This document shows, piece by piece, positions 23,921 to 33,684 of a stretch of DNA of 64,000 nucleotides. The stretch is taken from assembly GCF_009604375.1 (NCBI RefSeq), contig NZ_WEGH01000003.1, forward strand, positions 1,054,001-1,118,000, given 5' to 3'. Under the pieces are notes generated by a model. The model ran no database searches. It worked only from the letters and a program-made list of their open reading frames with translations, and was not told where the DNA came from. The stretch comes from Actinomadura macrotermitis. GTDB taxonomy: Bacteria > Actinomycetota > Actinomycetes > Streptosporangiales > Streptosporangiaceae. How positions within the stretch are numbered: the first letter of the stretch is position 1; every line of letters starts with the position of its first letter. The translations under genes and the position numbers were made by a program.

Positions 23921-25981
23921 TCACCGCGCGGGCGGCTCCGCGATCCACACCGTGATCGCCAGTCCCCAGGTGCTGGAGGGCGGCCGGTCCAGGGTCCGCT
24001 CGTCCTGCCGGGTGCGCAGCGCCATGACCTGGGCGACGGGCCCGTAGGGCAGCACCTGGGCGGCCTGGGCGCCCAGCACGACGGGGCGGCGGCCCGCCTT
24101 GTAGACCTTGGCGGCGACCCGCCGCACGTCCTCGGTCCGCGCGCCGGGGGCGGTCCGCGCGGCGGGCAGCCCGCACATGCCGCGGATCACCGGCAGGAAT
24201 CGGTCGGCGGTGTCGGCGTCGACCACGATGACCGACCGGCCGGGCCCGCCGAGCCGGGCGCACAGGCCGCGCACGGCGGCGACCTCGCCCTCGTCGGTGC
24301 GCGAGGTGAGCACGCCGTAGGAGGAGACCGCGACCGGCACCGCCAGCGCCGCCGCGGTCACCACGGCGGCGGTGCGCACCACGGCGGGCCCGTAGCCGGC
24401 GCGGCGGACGCGGCGCATCGTCCACGCGGCGGCCCACAGCGCCATGAGCAGCAGCCCGGGGATCACCACGGTGATCAGCCGGCGGGTCGCCCACGGGTGG
24501 TCGGGGGTGATCGCGGGGCGGATCAGCGTCGTCGCGGTCGTCCAGGCGATCACGGCGTAGGGCATCAGCCACTCGGGCGAGCGGCCGCGCAGCAGCCGCC
24601 GCGCCAGCAGGGCCGCGCCGAAGACGGCGAGCAGCAGCGCGGGGACGCCGATGTACCAGGCCACCCAGTGAAGCGACAGCTCCGAGTACTGCCGGGTGCC
24701 GTCCAGCGGCAGGTGGTTGATGCGCTGCACCTCTTGCAGGAAGTGCGCGTTCAGCTTGTCGTCGGCGTTGGCGGGGACGCGCCGGACCGTCTGCACGTAG
24801 GGGCGGACGGCGAACGCCGCCATCACCAGCAGCGTCAGCAGGGCGGCGATGTTCGGCAGCGGCCCGCGCGCGACGGCCTGCCCGGCGCGGGCGATGCGGG
24901 GCGCGGTGACGTGCCAGCGCAGCAGCAGGACCAGCAGCGCCGTCGCGGCGATCGCCAGGGCCGTCAGCAGCAGCAGCGGGTTCACCGAAGCGTGCAGATA
25001 ACGCAGGTACGGCCGCGACAGCACGAACCCCTCCAGCAGGCCCGCGCCCGCGCCGACCGTGAGGCCGGCGGCGAAGGGGTAGCCGGTGCGGCGGCCGCGC
25101 GCGACGAGCAGCCCGGCGAACACCACGAACGGGATGAGGTCGCGCAGGGCGTCGATGCGGGTGAGGACGATGAGGCCGAGCGTCAGCCCGGCCAGGAACG
25201 CCCGCGCGCGCGCGGCGTGCCGCCGGTCCGTCCGCACGTCGTAGAGAAGGGCCAGCCCGCCGAGCAGCATGACCAGGGCGGGCAGCTCGCTGAGCGTGGT
25301 CCGCGACACCCAGATCATCGGGGTGGTCAGCGCGAGCAGCAGCGCCCCGGCGGGCGCCCAGCGCGGGCCGACGTAGCGGGCGACCAGGCCGCCGAACGCC
25401 AGCACCGCGCACGCGCCGAGCAGCGGCGCCATGCCGAGCAGCCCGTAGGTGCCGCCGAACCAGGCGCCGAGCGCGAGGATCAGCGGCAGGCCCGCCATGA
25501 ACTGCGGGACGATCGTCTGCCCGGGCTCGGCGTAGAAGGCCGGGCTGCCGTAGGCCAGGGCCGGGTCGCCGCCGCCGAACGCCGCGCGGTTCTGCGGGAT
25601 CGGCAGCGAGCCGTGCTCGGCGAGCCAGGTCGCGAACTGCACGTAGGAGGCGGGGTCGCGGCGGACGATGACCTGCTCGGAGCACATCCAGACCTGGACG
25701 GCCAGGAAGGCCAGCGCGACCGCGATCACGCCGCCGGCCGACCACCAGGAGACACGCCCGAGCGGGCCGGGAACGTCCGCGCCGTCGCCGCTTTCCCCAC
25801 GGGGGGCGCCGTCGCGCAGCCCGAGCCAGAGCACCAGGGCCGCCACGGGCAGGAACAGCACGAAGGCGGGGCCGGGTTCGAAGGAGCCGGCGAGCAGCAG
25901 CGGCAGGGACACCGCGAGCCACGCGACGATCAGCAGTGCCGGGGCGACCGTGAGCCGCGCGAGCAGCCGGCCCGCGCTCAC
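23921..25981 (-). CDS. Large polytopic GT-C-like membrane glycosyltransferase
   Basis: A 686-aa protein with about 12-13 hydrophobic segments. After the first helices an extracytoplasmic loop holds RRDPASYVQFATWLAEHGS, with an acidic residue where GT-C enzymes keep their catalytic Asp, and AYGSPAFYAEPGQTIVPQFM follows. The C-terminal ~110 residues form a soluble domain. It probably uses the polyprenyl-P-sugar made by the next gene. GTG 25981 follows GGGGGGAA. The exact family (GT39/GT83-like versus DUF) could not be fixed by eye. Confidence 0.75.
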   Translation of the reverse strand: MSAGRLLARLTVAPALLIVAWLAVSLPLLLAGSFEPGPAFVLFLPVAALVLWLGLRDGAPRGESGDGADVPGPLGRVSWWSAGGVIAVALAFLAVQVWMCSEQVIVRRDPASYVQFATWLAEHGSLPIPQNRAAFGGGDPALAYGSPAFYAEPGQTIVPQFMAGLPLILALGAWFGGTYGLLGMAPLLGACAVLAFGGLVARYVGPRWAPAGALLLALTTPMIWVSRTTLSELPALVMLLGGLALLYDVRTDRRHAARARAFLAGLTLGLIVLTRIDALRDLIPFVVFAGLLVARGRRTGYPFAAGLTVGAGAGLLEGFVLSRPYLRYLHASVNPLLLLTALAIAATALLVLLLRWHVTAPRIARAGQAVARGPLPNIAALLTLLVMAAFAVRPYVQTVRRVPANADDKLNAHFLQEVQRINHLPLDGTRQYSELSLHWVAWYIGVPALLLAVFGAALLARRLLRGRSPEWLMPYAVIAWTTATTLIRPAITPDHPWATRRLITVVIPGLLLMALWAAAWTMRRVRRAGYGPAVVRTAAVVTAAALAVPVAVSSYGVLTSRTDEGEVAAVRGLCARLGGPGRSVIVVDADTADRFLPVIRGMCGLPAARTAPGARTEDVRRVAAKVYKAGRRPVVLGAQAAQVLPYGPVAQVMALRTRQDERTLDRPPSSTWGLAITVWIAEPPAR

Positions 25982-26174
25982 ATTTCCCCCCGGATGGTCG
26001 AGTGCATCGCCCCGCGCCGCCCGGCGGGCGGCGCTCGCCGCCCCGGGGCGTCCGGAGGCCGGTGCGGAGCGCCGGACGTCCGGCCGATCGTACTCACGCG
26101 CGATGACCTGGGCAAGCAGTGCGCGTGCGGGCGGAAGCGGGCCGCGCCGCGCCGTCCGCGGGGCCTGCTGGGCT

Positions 26175-26180
26175 TACGCT
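26175..26180 (+). promoter_or_regulatory. -10 box (TACGCT) of a probable leaderless promoter
   Basis: TACGCT is followed by seven bases and then ATG 26188, with no ribosome site; transcription would start at the start codon. The same hexamer and layout recur at 61898. Confidence 0.5.
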
Positions 26181-26187
26181 CCTCCCT

Positions 26188-27024
26188 ATGGAGGACATGG
26201 GGCCCGCGGGGCTGCTGCGGCGCCGGGTGGCCGACGATCCGTCGCGGCCGCTGGTGACGTTCTACGACGACCGGACCGGCGAGCGGGTGGAGCTGTCGGC
26301 GCGCACGTTCGACAACTGGGTGGCCAAGACCGCCAACCTGCTGGTGGACGGGTTCGGCGCCGAGCCGGGCACCCGGGTGGTGCTGGCGCTGCCGCCGCAC
26401 TGGCAGACGGCGGTGTGGCTGATGGCGTGCTGGTCGGCGGGGCTCGTCGCGCAGCCGGTGGAGCCCGAAACGGTCCGGCCGCAAAGCGGGCCGGATGCGG
26501 TCGAACCCGGCGCCGGCACCGCGCCGTACCTCCTGGTGGCCGCGGAGGAGGTGCTGGCGGACGTGCTCACCGACGAGGACGCCGACGAGATCGTCGGGCT
26601 GTCCCTGCACGCCCTCGGCGGGCCGCTGGCCTCCTGCCCGCCCGGCGTCACCGACTACGCCACCGAGGTCCGCGGCTACGGGGACCGGTTCGTGCCGCCC
26701 GCGGGAACGTCCGCGGACATGCCCGCCCTGAGTGTGACAAAGGACACACTGACGGGTGCCGAACTCGTCCGCGAAGCGGTTGCGGCCGCCACGAAATGGG
26801 GCCTTGACGCCGACGATCGCCTTCTGGTTGGCGTGTCCTTCGCCACACTGTCGGGGGTTCTGGCGGGTCTGCTTGCACCACTAGCCTCGGGAGCTTCCGT
26901 CATAATCCAACGAAACTTTGACAAAGCACTCCTAGATCGTCGCCTCACCCTGGAACATGTGACCGTGGTGGCCGGAGTGCCCGGATGGAATGACACATCC
27001 GGGTCCGTACACCGGGTCCCCTGA
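26188..27024 (+). CDS. TIGR03089-family protein (acyl-adenylate-ligase-like fragment fold)
   Basis: A 278-aa protein like the N-terminal part of AMP-binding enzymes: LVTFYDDRTGERVELSARTF, then NWVAKTANLLVDGFGAEPGT, matching the actinobacterial TIGR03089 family often found beside LCP genes. It lacks the full adenylation domain, so enzymatic activity is doubtful. From about 26730 the base composition changes: codons such as CTA, ATA and TTT appear while the earlier part is strongly GC-ending, suggesting a recombined 3' end. It precedes the LCP gene by 59 bp. Confidence 0.75.
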   Translation: MEDMGPAGLLRRRVADDPSRPLVTFYDDRTGERVELSARTFDNWVAKTANLLVDGFGAEPGTRVVLALPPHWQTAVWLMACWSAGLVAQPVEPETVRPQSGPDAVEPGAGTAPYLLVAAEEVLADVLTDEDADEIVGLSLHALGGPLASCPPGVTDYATEVRGYGDRFVPPAGTSADMPALSVTKDTLTGAELVREAVAAATKWGLDADDRLLVGVSFATLSGVLAGLLAPLASGASVIIQRNFDKALLDRRLTLEHVTVVAGVPGWNDTSGSVHRVP

Positions 27025-27083
27025 CCTAACCTCTGTGTCCCGACCCCCCATGAAAGCGGGCCCCACGCCCTGCCTCGGAGCCG

Positions 27084-28505
27084 ATGAACAGCAACCCGTT
27101 GTACATGGAGTACGTCGACGACGCCGACCCTCAGCCGGCGCGGCGCCGCGGCTGGCGCATCCTCGGCTGGGTGTCCATCGGCCTGTCGGTGGTCCTGGTC
27201 GCCACCGCACTGACCGCCTACGGCACCTACCTCAACGCGATGGGCAACATCGGGCGCGATGACGTCAACGCGCAGATCGGCACCAACCGGCCGCAGAAGC
27301 TGAACAACGCGCTGAACATCCTGATGCTGGGGTCCGACAGCCGGGCGGGCAAGAACTCCAAGTACGGCCGGAAGATGAAGAACGAGCCGCCGCGCTCGGA
27401 CACCATGATCTTGATGCACCTGTCGCCGGGCGGCGGCCAGGCCATGGGCATCAGCTTCCCGCGCGACCTGATGGTGCAGATGCCCCCCTGCAAGCGCAAG
27501 GACGGCACGATGACCCCGGGCTCGTCCCGGGCGCAGATCAACTCGGCGTTCACCTTCGGCGGCCCGGCCTGCGTGATCAAGACGATCGAGGGCATCAGCA
27601 ACATCAAGATCGACCACTTCATGGAGGTCAACTTCGTCGGCTTCAAGGCCATCACCGAGGCCGTCGGCGGAGTGGACGTGTGCCTGCCCAAGGACGTCAA
27701 CGACAAGCTCTCGGGCCTGCACCTGTCCGCGGGCAAGCACACGATCAAGGGCGAGACCGCGCTCGCCTACGTACGCAACCGGCACGGCCTCGGCGACGGC
27801 TCCGACACCGACCGCATCAAGCGGCAGCAGAAGTTCATGGGCGCCCTCGCCAACAAGGCGATGAGCGCGGGCACGCTCACCAACCCGCAGAAGCTGTTCT
27901 CGCTGATCAGCGCGGGCAGCAAGTCGCTGCGCACCGACAGCGAGCTGACCACCGAGGAGATGATGAAGATCGCGCGGGGCATGTCGGGGATCTCCTCCGG
28001 CAAGCTGCGCTTCGTCACCGTCCCCTCCGGCCCCGACCCCCTGGACAAGAACCGGGTCGCGCTGACCTCGGCCGCCGCGCCGTTCTTCTCGGCGATCCGC
28101 AACGACAAGACCGTGCCGCCGGCCGCGCCGAAGGCGGCCGCCGCCAAGATCCCGCCGAACCAGGTGCGGGTGCGCGTCTTCAACGCCAGCGGCATCTACG
28201 GCCAGGCCGGCCGCGTCTCCCAGGACCTGGAGACGCAGGGCTTCCAGGTCGCCGGCACCGGCAACGCCGCGACCAGCGCCACCACCAAGGTGCTGTACGG
28301 CGCCGGTGCCGAGCAGCAGGCGCAGACGCTGGCCAAGATCGTCAACGGCACTCCCAAGCCCGCCCCCGGCCCGAAGCTCGCCCCGGGCATGGTCGCCCTG
28401 GTCATCGGCCAGGACTTCACCAACCTGCGCACTGCGGGCAGCGGCGGCATCCCCAAGCAGACCGGCGAGATCCGCGCCAGCGACGACGTCTGCAAGCAGC
28501 CCTGA
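27084..28505 (+). CDS. LytR-CpsA-Psr (LCP) glycopolymer ligase with LytR_C domain
   Basis: A 473-aa membrane-anchored enzyme that moves lipid-linked anionic polymers onto peptidoglycan. One N-terminal helix (about 27-47), then the LCP core with ILMLGSDSRAG, RSDTMILMHL, ISFPRDLMV and the arginine-rich YVRNRHGLGDGSDTDRIKRQ, which supplies pyrophosphate-binding residues. The C-terminal LytR_C domain spans about residues 350-450 (VRVFNASGIYGQAGRVSQDL). It lies directly between glycopolymer genes, fitting the final attachment step of the polymer built here. Confidence 0.92.
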   Translation: MNSNPLYMEYVDDADPQPARRRGWRILGWVSIGLSVVLVATALTAYGTYLNAMGNIGRDDVNAQIGTNRPQKLNNALNILMLGSDSRAGKNSKYGRKMKNEPPRSDTMILMHLSPGGGQAMGISFPRDLMVQMPPCKRKDGTMTPGSSRAQINSAFTFGGPACVIKTIEGISNIKIDHFMEVNFVGFKAITEAVGGVDVCLPKDVNDKLSGLHLSAGKHTIKGETALAYVRNRHGLGDGSDTDRIKRQQKFMGALANKAMSAGTLTNPQKLFSLISAGSKSLRTDSELTTEEMMKIARGMSGISSGKLRFVTVPSGPDPLDKNRVALTSAAAPFFSAIRNDKTVPPAAPKAAAAKIPPNQVRVRVFNASGIYGQAGRVSQDLETQGFQVAGTGNAATSATTKVLYGAGAEQQAQTLAKIVNGTPKPAPGPKLAPGMVALVIGQDFTNLRTAGSGGIPKQTGEIRASDDVCKQP

Positions 28506-28572
28506 GCCGGTGGCCCGGCCCCCTCGCGGGCCGGGCCCGGCTCCGTTTCAAAGCCGACCCTCCGGAAGGCCC

Positions 28573-29721
28573 ATGTTCCCCACCAGCAGTCCCCCCGCCC
28601 AGCAGCCCCGTCCCCCGTGGCCGGCGCCCCCGGTGGACACCCCCGGCAGCGCCCCCCAGGCCGCCGGGAACGCTCCAACCCCCCGCCGCAAGGAACGCGA
28701 CCCGTTCTTCGACAACGCGAAGTTCCTGGCCATCTTGCTGGTGGTGGTGGGCCACTCCCTGGCGAACCTGCTGGACGTGCCGCTGGCCAAGGGCCTGTAC
28801 ATCTTCATCTACATGTTCCACATGCCGCTGTTCATCGTGATCACCGGCTACTTCTCCCGGAACTGGACGTTCTCCGGCGGCAAGGCCCGCAAGCTCATCA
28901 CCAACGTGGGCGTCCCCTACGTGGTCTTCGAGATCGCCTACTCGCTCTACGACTGGCTGGCCGGCCGCAACGAGCTGGAGATCAGCCTCCTCAAGCCGTA
29001 CTTCCTGACCTGGTTCCTGTGCGCGCTGTTCATGTGGCGGCTGTCCACCCCGGTCTGGCAGCAGATCCGCTGGCCGCTCGCGGTCGCGATGGTGTTCTCG
29101 CTGCTGTCGTACATGAGCGACCTCGGCTCCACCTTCAACATCCACCGGGTGATCGGGCTGCTGCCGTTCTACGTGCTCGGGCTGATGCTGAAGCCCGCGC
29201 ACTTCGAGCTGCTGAAGCGGCCCGCCGCGCGGATGGCGGGCATCGTCACGCTGGTCTGCGGCGCGGGCGCGGCGTTCGTGGTCATGAACCACATGAACAA
29301 GGACTGGATCTACTGGAAGGACCCGCACGACGAGCTCGGCGTCGGCAACCTGGTCGGCACCCTCATGCGCCTCGGCATGTTCGGCTGCGCGATCGTGCTG
29401 GTCGCGGCGTTCCTGACGATCGTGCCGCAGCGCCGCACCTGGTTCACCGGCCTCGGCGCGACCACCCTGTACGCCTACCTGCTGCACGGGTTCGTCACCC
29501 GGCTGCTGCAGTTCACCGACTGGTGGGGCGCGGCCTGGATGCACACGGTCCCGGGCGTGCTCGCGGTGATGGCGGGCGCCGTGGTGGCCGGGACCTTCCT
29601 GTGCTCCAAGCCGGTGGTCCGCTGCATGAGCTGGGCGCTGGAACCCAAGATGACCTGGGCTTTCACCGGGCTGCGCCGGCCGGGCGCGGCGCGGCCGGTC
29701 GGCCGCGCCGACCAAAGGTGA
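28573..29721 (+). CDS. Acyltransferase-3 family membrane protein
   Basis: A 382-aa protein with a Pro-rich cytoplasmic N-terminus and ten or so helices. The family signature FFDNAKFLAILLVVVGHSL contains the catalytic-type His, and MFHMPLFIVITGYF follows. Such enzymes O-acylate surface sugars or polymers. ATG 28573 has GGAAGG just upstream and lies 67 bp after the LCP stop, so co-transcription with LCP is likely. Substrate unknown; decoration of the wall polymer is the natural guess. Confidence 0.88.
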   Translation: MFPTSSPPAQQPRPPWPAPPVDTPGSAPQAAGNAPTPRRKERDPFFDNAKFLAILLVVVGHSLANLLDVPLAKGLYIFIYMFHMPLFIVITGYFSRNWTFSGGKARKLITNVGVPYVVFEIAYSLYDWLAGRNELEISLLKPYFLTWFLCALFMWRLSTPVWQQIRWPLAVAMVFSLLSYMSDLGSTFNIHRVIGLLPFYVLGLMLKPAHFELLKRPAARMAGIVTLVCGAGAAFVVMNHMNKDWIYWKDPHDELGVGNLVGTLMRLGMFGCAIVLVAAFLTIVPQRRTWFTGLGATTLYAYLLHGFVTRLLQFTDWWGAAWMHTVPGVLAVMAGAVVAGTFLCSKPVVRCMSWALEPKMTWAFTGLRRPGAARPVGRADQR

Positions 29722-29794
29722 TCAATCGGACGACGCACGACAAGCTCGTCGGCTAGCCTGAGGAACAGCCGCGTCCACGCGAAAGGCGGGCACC

Positions 29795-29822
29795 CCCACT
29801 CATGATCATGATCATGAGTGGG
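29795..29822. promoter_or_regulatory. 28-bp perfect palindrome upstream of the first TagF-like gene
   Basis: Half-site CCCACTCATGATCA is followed immediately by its exact reverse complement, with internal repeats of ATGATC. It lies 73 bp after the acyltransferase stop and 129 bp before GTG 29952. A perfect palindrome with no loop is more like an operator for a dimeric regulator than a terminator, though a 12-bp stem with a 4-base loop could also form in RNA. Confidence 0.5.
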
Positions 29823-29951
29823 TAGGGAACCACCCCCGACCGGCCGCCGTCCCGGTCCGGTCACTCCGCAAGCCAGCCGTTCCCCTACGCCGCTCTCCGG
29901 CGGGGGCCAACCACAGACGGCGCCGCAGGCGCCGGTGCGATCGGGAGAGCC

Positions 29952-32900
29952 GTGTCACCGTTGCTGAGCGTCATCGTGCCGTTCTACAACGTTGAGGACT
30001 ATCTCGAAGCCTGCCTGGAGTCGGTACAGCAGCAGACGCTGCGCGACGTCGAGGTGCTGATGGTCGACGACGGCTCTCCCGACGGAAGCGCGACCATCGC
30101 CAAGGGGTTCGCCGAGCGCGACCCGCGCTTCCGGCTGATCGAGCAGCACAACAAGGGCCTCGGCCCAGCCCGCAACACCGGCGCGGCACAGGCCACGGGC
30201 ACCTACCTGACGTTCCTGGACTCCGACGACCTGGTACCCCGCTACGCCTACGAGATGATGGTGGGCACCCTGCAGGAGACCGGATCCGACCTGGTCTGCG
30301 GCGCGGTACGGCGGCTCACCTCGGCGGGGCCGCGGCCCTCGGGCATGCACACCGAGATGTTCCGGGTCACCGAGAAGCGCACGCACATCTCCAAGCGCCC
30401 AGACCTGCTGGGCGACCGCACCGCGTGGAACAAGGTCTTCCGCCGGTCGTTCTACGACAAGCACGCCTTCGCGTTCCCGGGCGGCCTGTACGAGGACGCG
30501 CCGGTCACCATCCCGGCGCACTTCCTGGCCGCGTCGGTGGACGTGCTGAGCGACGTCGTCTACTACTGGCGCGAGCGCGAGGGCGAGTCCCAGTCGATCA
30601 CGCAGCGGCGCACCGAGCCGGGCAACCTGGAGGACCGGGTCCGCAGCATCCGCTCGGTCACCGCGTTCCTGAAGAAGCACTCACCGCGGTTGTGGCGTGC
30701 CCACCTCGCCCTGGTGCTGTCGGACGAGCTGCCGTTGTACATCGACGTGGCCGGCGACGGCGGCCCCGAGTACCAGGCCCGGCTGCGGTCGCTGGTCAAC
30801 GACGTGCTGGCCGAGGCCGACCCGTCCCTGCTGACCGAGCTGACCGCGCTGAAGCGGCTGAAGTACCACTTCATCTCGCACGGCATGATCGACGAGCTGC
30901 TGGTCATGCTCGCCTACCAGCAGGCACAGATCTTCTCCGCCGACGCGGTCCGCAAGGGCGACCGCTGGTACGGCGCCTACCCGTTCTTCGGCGACCCCGC
31001 CTACGACGTCCCCGACGAGCTGTACGACATCACCGACGAGGTCACCCTCCGGGGCCGCGTCGACAACGCGGGATGGCGGGACGGCCGGCTGCACATCGCC
31101 GGGCACGCCTACATCACCCGCATCCCGATGACCAGGCCGGGCGACGCCCCCGGGGCACCCGGCCTGCGGGTCTGGCTCCGGCACGTACGCAACGGCGCCA
31201 CGGTCGAGCTGCCCGTACGGCGGGCGCACCGGCCCGACGTGTCCGCCGACGCCACCCGCGCCGCCGCCGACTACGACTGGGCCGGGTTCGAGGTCGAGAT
31301 CGCCCCGTCCGCGCTGCACGTCAACCGCTACCGGTTCCTGCGCGTCAGCCGGCACCGCATCCTGCAGGCACTGCGTTCGGCCAGCTGGGAGCTGCATGCC
31401 GAGGTGACCGCGCCCGGCGGGCTGGTGCGCTCGGGCCCGCTCGGCGGCCCCCGCCGCAGCGACGTGCGCTGGGCCAACGCCTGGCAGGCCGGCCCGGACG
31501 TGACGATCCGGCCCGTCACCGCCGCCGGCGACCGGTTCACCATCCAGGTCAAGCAGCTCGCCGCGCAGGTCGGCGCCGCCCGGATCGAGGCCGGCGAGCT
31601 GGTGCTGCAGGGCCGCAGCGCCAAGGGCGCCGCCGCGTCGGGCCGGCTGCTGCTGACCCGCCGGCAGGGCATGGCCAAGGCGCAGTCGCCCGTCAGCCTG
31701 GACGCCGAGGGCGCGTTCACCGCGCGGATCCCGCTGAACGCGCTGGTCTCGCACGCCGCCGAGACCGGCGTGGCGCTGCACACCTGGGTCAACGAGGGCC
31801 TGGACTGGGACGCCTCCCTCGAACTCGCCGGGCACGCCAAGCCGATCAGGCTGTCCGTCCACGACGACGTCGAACTGCGGCACCCCCTGGGCGCCGACGA
31901 GATCGTGGTGACCCGCACCAAGTTCGGCAACCTGCGCATCATCGAGCGGTCCCGCCGGCCCGCGGTGACCACCGCCGAGTGGACCGGCGACGGGCGGCTG
32001 CTGCTGCACGGCGAGATGGCCGGCACCGACCGGCCGGACCGGCTGGTCCTGCGGCTGCGCAACGGTGGCGACACCGCCGTCTTCCCGCTCACCTGGAGCG
32101 GCGAGAACTTCACCGCCGAGCTGGCGCCGACCCGGGTGAAGGTCTTCGGGCAGCCGCTGCCGCTCGCCAGCGGCCTGTGGGGCTTCTTCGTGCCGATGGC
32201 CGACGGCGAGGTGCCCGTCGCGGTGTCGCGCAGCTCACTGTCGGGACTGCCGCCGCAGGAGATCGTCGGGCTGCACGAGCTGCGGCTGCACACCTACCAG
32301 GCCGACTCGCTGCGGCTGGAGGTGCGCACCGCGCTGCCGGACGAGGAGCGCGGCGTGTACGGCCTGAAGCGCCTCGCGCAGCGCGACTACCCGGCCTTCC
32401 GCCGGGAGCCGCTGCGCGACCTGGCGGTGTTCGAGAGCTTCCGCGGCCGGCAGTACTCCGACAGCCCGCGCGCCGTCTACGAGGAGATGGCGCGACGGCA
32501 CCCCGACCTGGACTACGTCTGGGTCACCCTCGACGGCCGGTTCCAGGCGCCGCCGGGCGTGCGGACGGTGCTGTACGGCAGCCGGACCCACTTCGAGACG
32601 CTCGCCCAGGCCAGGTACCTGGTCGGCAACGACCCGATGCCCGAATGGTTCGTCAAGCGCGAGGGGCAGTTCTACCTGCAGACCTGGCACGGCACGCCGC
32701 TCAAGCGCATCGGCTACGACATCGAGCGGCCGCAGTTCAAGAACGCGCAGGACTACCTGCGGCGGTTCAGCGCCGACGTCGCGCAGTGGGACGCGCTGGT
32801 GTCGCCCAACCCGTTCAGCAGCCCCATCCTGCGGCGCGCGTTCCGCTACGACGGCGAGCTGCTGGAGTCGGGCTACCCGCGCAACGACCTGCTGGTGCGC

Positions 32901-33494
32901 GGCGACGCCGAACGCGCCGAGCGGGTCCGGTCGCTGCTGGGCATCGCCCCCGGCAAGAAGGTCGTGCTGTACGCGCCGACCTGGCGCGACGACCAGGCGC
33001 GCAGCGGCGGCTACAGCATGGAGCTGAAGCTCGACCTGGCCGCCGCCCGCGCCGCGCTGGGCGATGACCATGTGCTGCTGGTCCGGGGGCACTTCAACCT
33101 GGGCGGCGGGGTGGAGGGCGCCGACGGCGAGTTCACCATCGACGTCAGCCGCTATTCCGACATCGCCGAGCTGTACCTGATCTCCGATGTTCTGATCACC
33201 GACTACTCGTCGGTGATGTTCGACTTCGCGGTGACCGGCCGCCCGCAGATCTTCTTCACCTATGATCTGGAGCGTTACCGTGATCAACTGCGCGGCTTCT
33301 ACTTCGACCTGGAGGCCGAGGCGCCCGGACCGCTGGTGGCCACCTCGGCCGAGGTGATCGCCGCCATCCGCGACGCCGGCGCGTCCACCGGTGCCTATGC
33401 CGCCCGCTATCGGGCGTTCCAGGAGAAGTTCTGCGCCTGGGACGACGGCACCGCCGCCGCTCGCGCGGTGGATCGGATGCTGCTCCGCGGCTGA
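29952..33494 (+). CDS. GT2 + CDP-glycerol glycerophosphotransferase fusion, first copy
   Basis: An 1180-aa bifunctional wall-polymer enzyme. Residues about 5-230 are a GT2 domain (VIVPFYNVEDYLEACLES, MVDDGSPDG, LDSDD). The middle ~500 residues are beta-rich linker modules. From about residue 800 comes a TagF/TagB-type CDP-glycerol transferase with FYLQTWHGTPLKRIGYD, LLESGYPRNDLL, VVLYAPTWRDDQ, ITDYSSVMFDFAVTGRPQIF and FFTYDLERYRD. GTG 29952 follows GGGAGAG. It would add sugars and poly(glycerol- or polyol-phosphate) units to an undecaprenyl-linked chain at the inner membrane. It shares its whole layout with the gene at 54288. Confidence 0.9.
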   Translation: MSPLLSVIVPFYNVEDYLEACLESVQQQTLRDVEVLMVDDGSPDGSATIAKGFAERDPRFRLIEQHNKGLGPARNTGAAQATGTYLTFLDSDDLVPRYAYEMMVGTLQETGSDLVCGAVRRLTSAGPRPSGMHTEMFRVTEKRTHISKRPDLLGDRTAWNKVFRRSFYDKHAFAFPGGLYEDAPVTIPAHFLAASVDVLSDVVYYWREREGESQSITQRRTEPGNLEDRVRSIRSVTAFLKKHSPRLWRAHLALVLSDELPLYIDVAGDGGPEYQARLRSLVNDVLAEADPSLLTELTALKRLKYHFISHGMIDELLVMLAYQQAQIFSADAVRKGDRWYGAYPFFGDPAYDVPDELYDITDEVTLRGRVDNAGWRDGRLHIAGHAYITRIPMTRPGDAPGAPGLRVWLRHVRNGATVELPVRRAHRPDVSADATRAAADYDWAGFEVEIAPSALHVNRYRFLRVSRHRILQALRSASWELHAEVTAPGGLVRSGPLGGPRRSDVRWANAWQAGPDVTIRPVTAAGDRFTIQVKQLAAQVGAARIEAGELVLQGRSAKGAAASGRLLLTRRQGMAKAQSPVSLDAEGAFTARIPLNALVSHAAETGVALHTWVNEGLDWDASLELAGHAKPIRLSVHDDVELRHPLGADEIVVTRTKFGNLRIIERSRRPAVTTAEWTGDGRLLLHGEMAGTDRPDRLVLRLRNGGDTAVFPLTWSGENFTAELAPTRVKVFGQPLPLASGLWGFFVPMADGEVPVAVSRSSLSGLPPQEIVGLHELRLHTYQADSLRLEVRTALPDEERGVYGLKRLAQRDYPAFRREPLRDLAVFESFRGRQYSDSPRAVYEEMARRHPDLDYVWVTLDGRFQAPPGVRTVLYGSRTHFETLAQARYLVGNDPMPEWFVKREGQFYLQTWHGTPLKRIGYDIERPQFKNAQDYLRRFSADVAQWDALVSPNPFSSPILRRAFRYDGELLESGYPRNDLLVRGDAERAERVRSLLGIAPGKKVVLYAPTWRDDQARSGGYSMELKLDLAAARAALGDDHVLLVRGHFNLGGGVEGADGEFTIDVSRYSDIAELYLISDVLITDYSSVMFDFAVTGRPQIFFTYDLERYRDQLRGFYFDLEAEAPGPLVATSAEVIAAIRDAGASTGAYAARYRAFQEKFCAWDDGTAAARAVDRMLLRG

Positions 33495-33684
33495 CCGTTA
33501 TGTGATCACTTGATCACGAACCGGCCACGATGCGAAGGTCTCGCGGCGGACACCCGATACCATCGGAGCGGTGCTCTGGGGGACGGCGTGCAGCCGGGCG
33601 ACGCGAGCCGCACCCCACGACGGCTTCGAGGTCGGCGGACTCCGCGACCGGGTAAGCCTCTTCAGAACGAAAGGACAGCTCTCC

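Noticed and set aside
22965..25922. 985-codon minus-strand frame that seems to fuse a membrane protein to the GT2 enzyme
   Set aside because: The N-terminal 680 codons are an Arg/Ala-rich shadow of the 23921-25981 gene; only the part from GTG 23879 is real.
30425..33067. 880-codon plus-strand frame inside the first TagF-like gene
   Set aside because: Alternative-frame shadow with Arg/Pro/Ala-rich sequence; no motifs.
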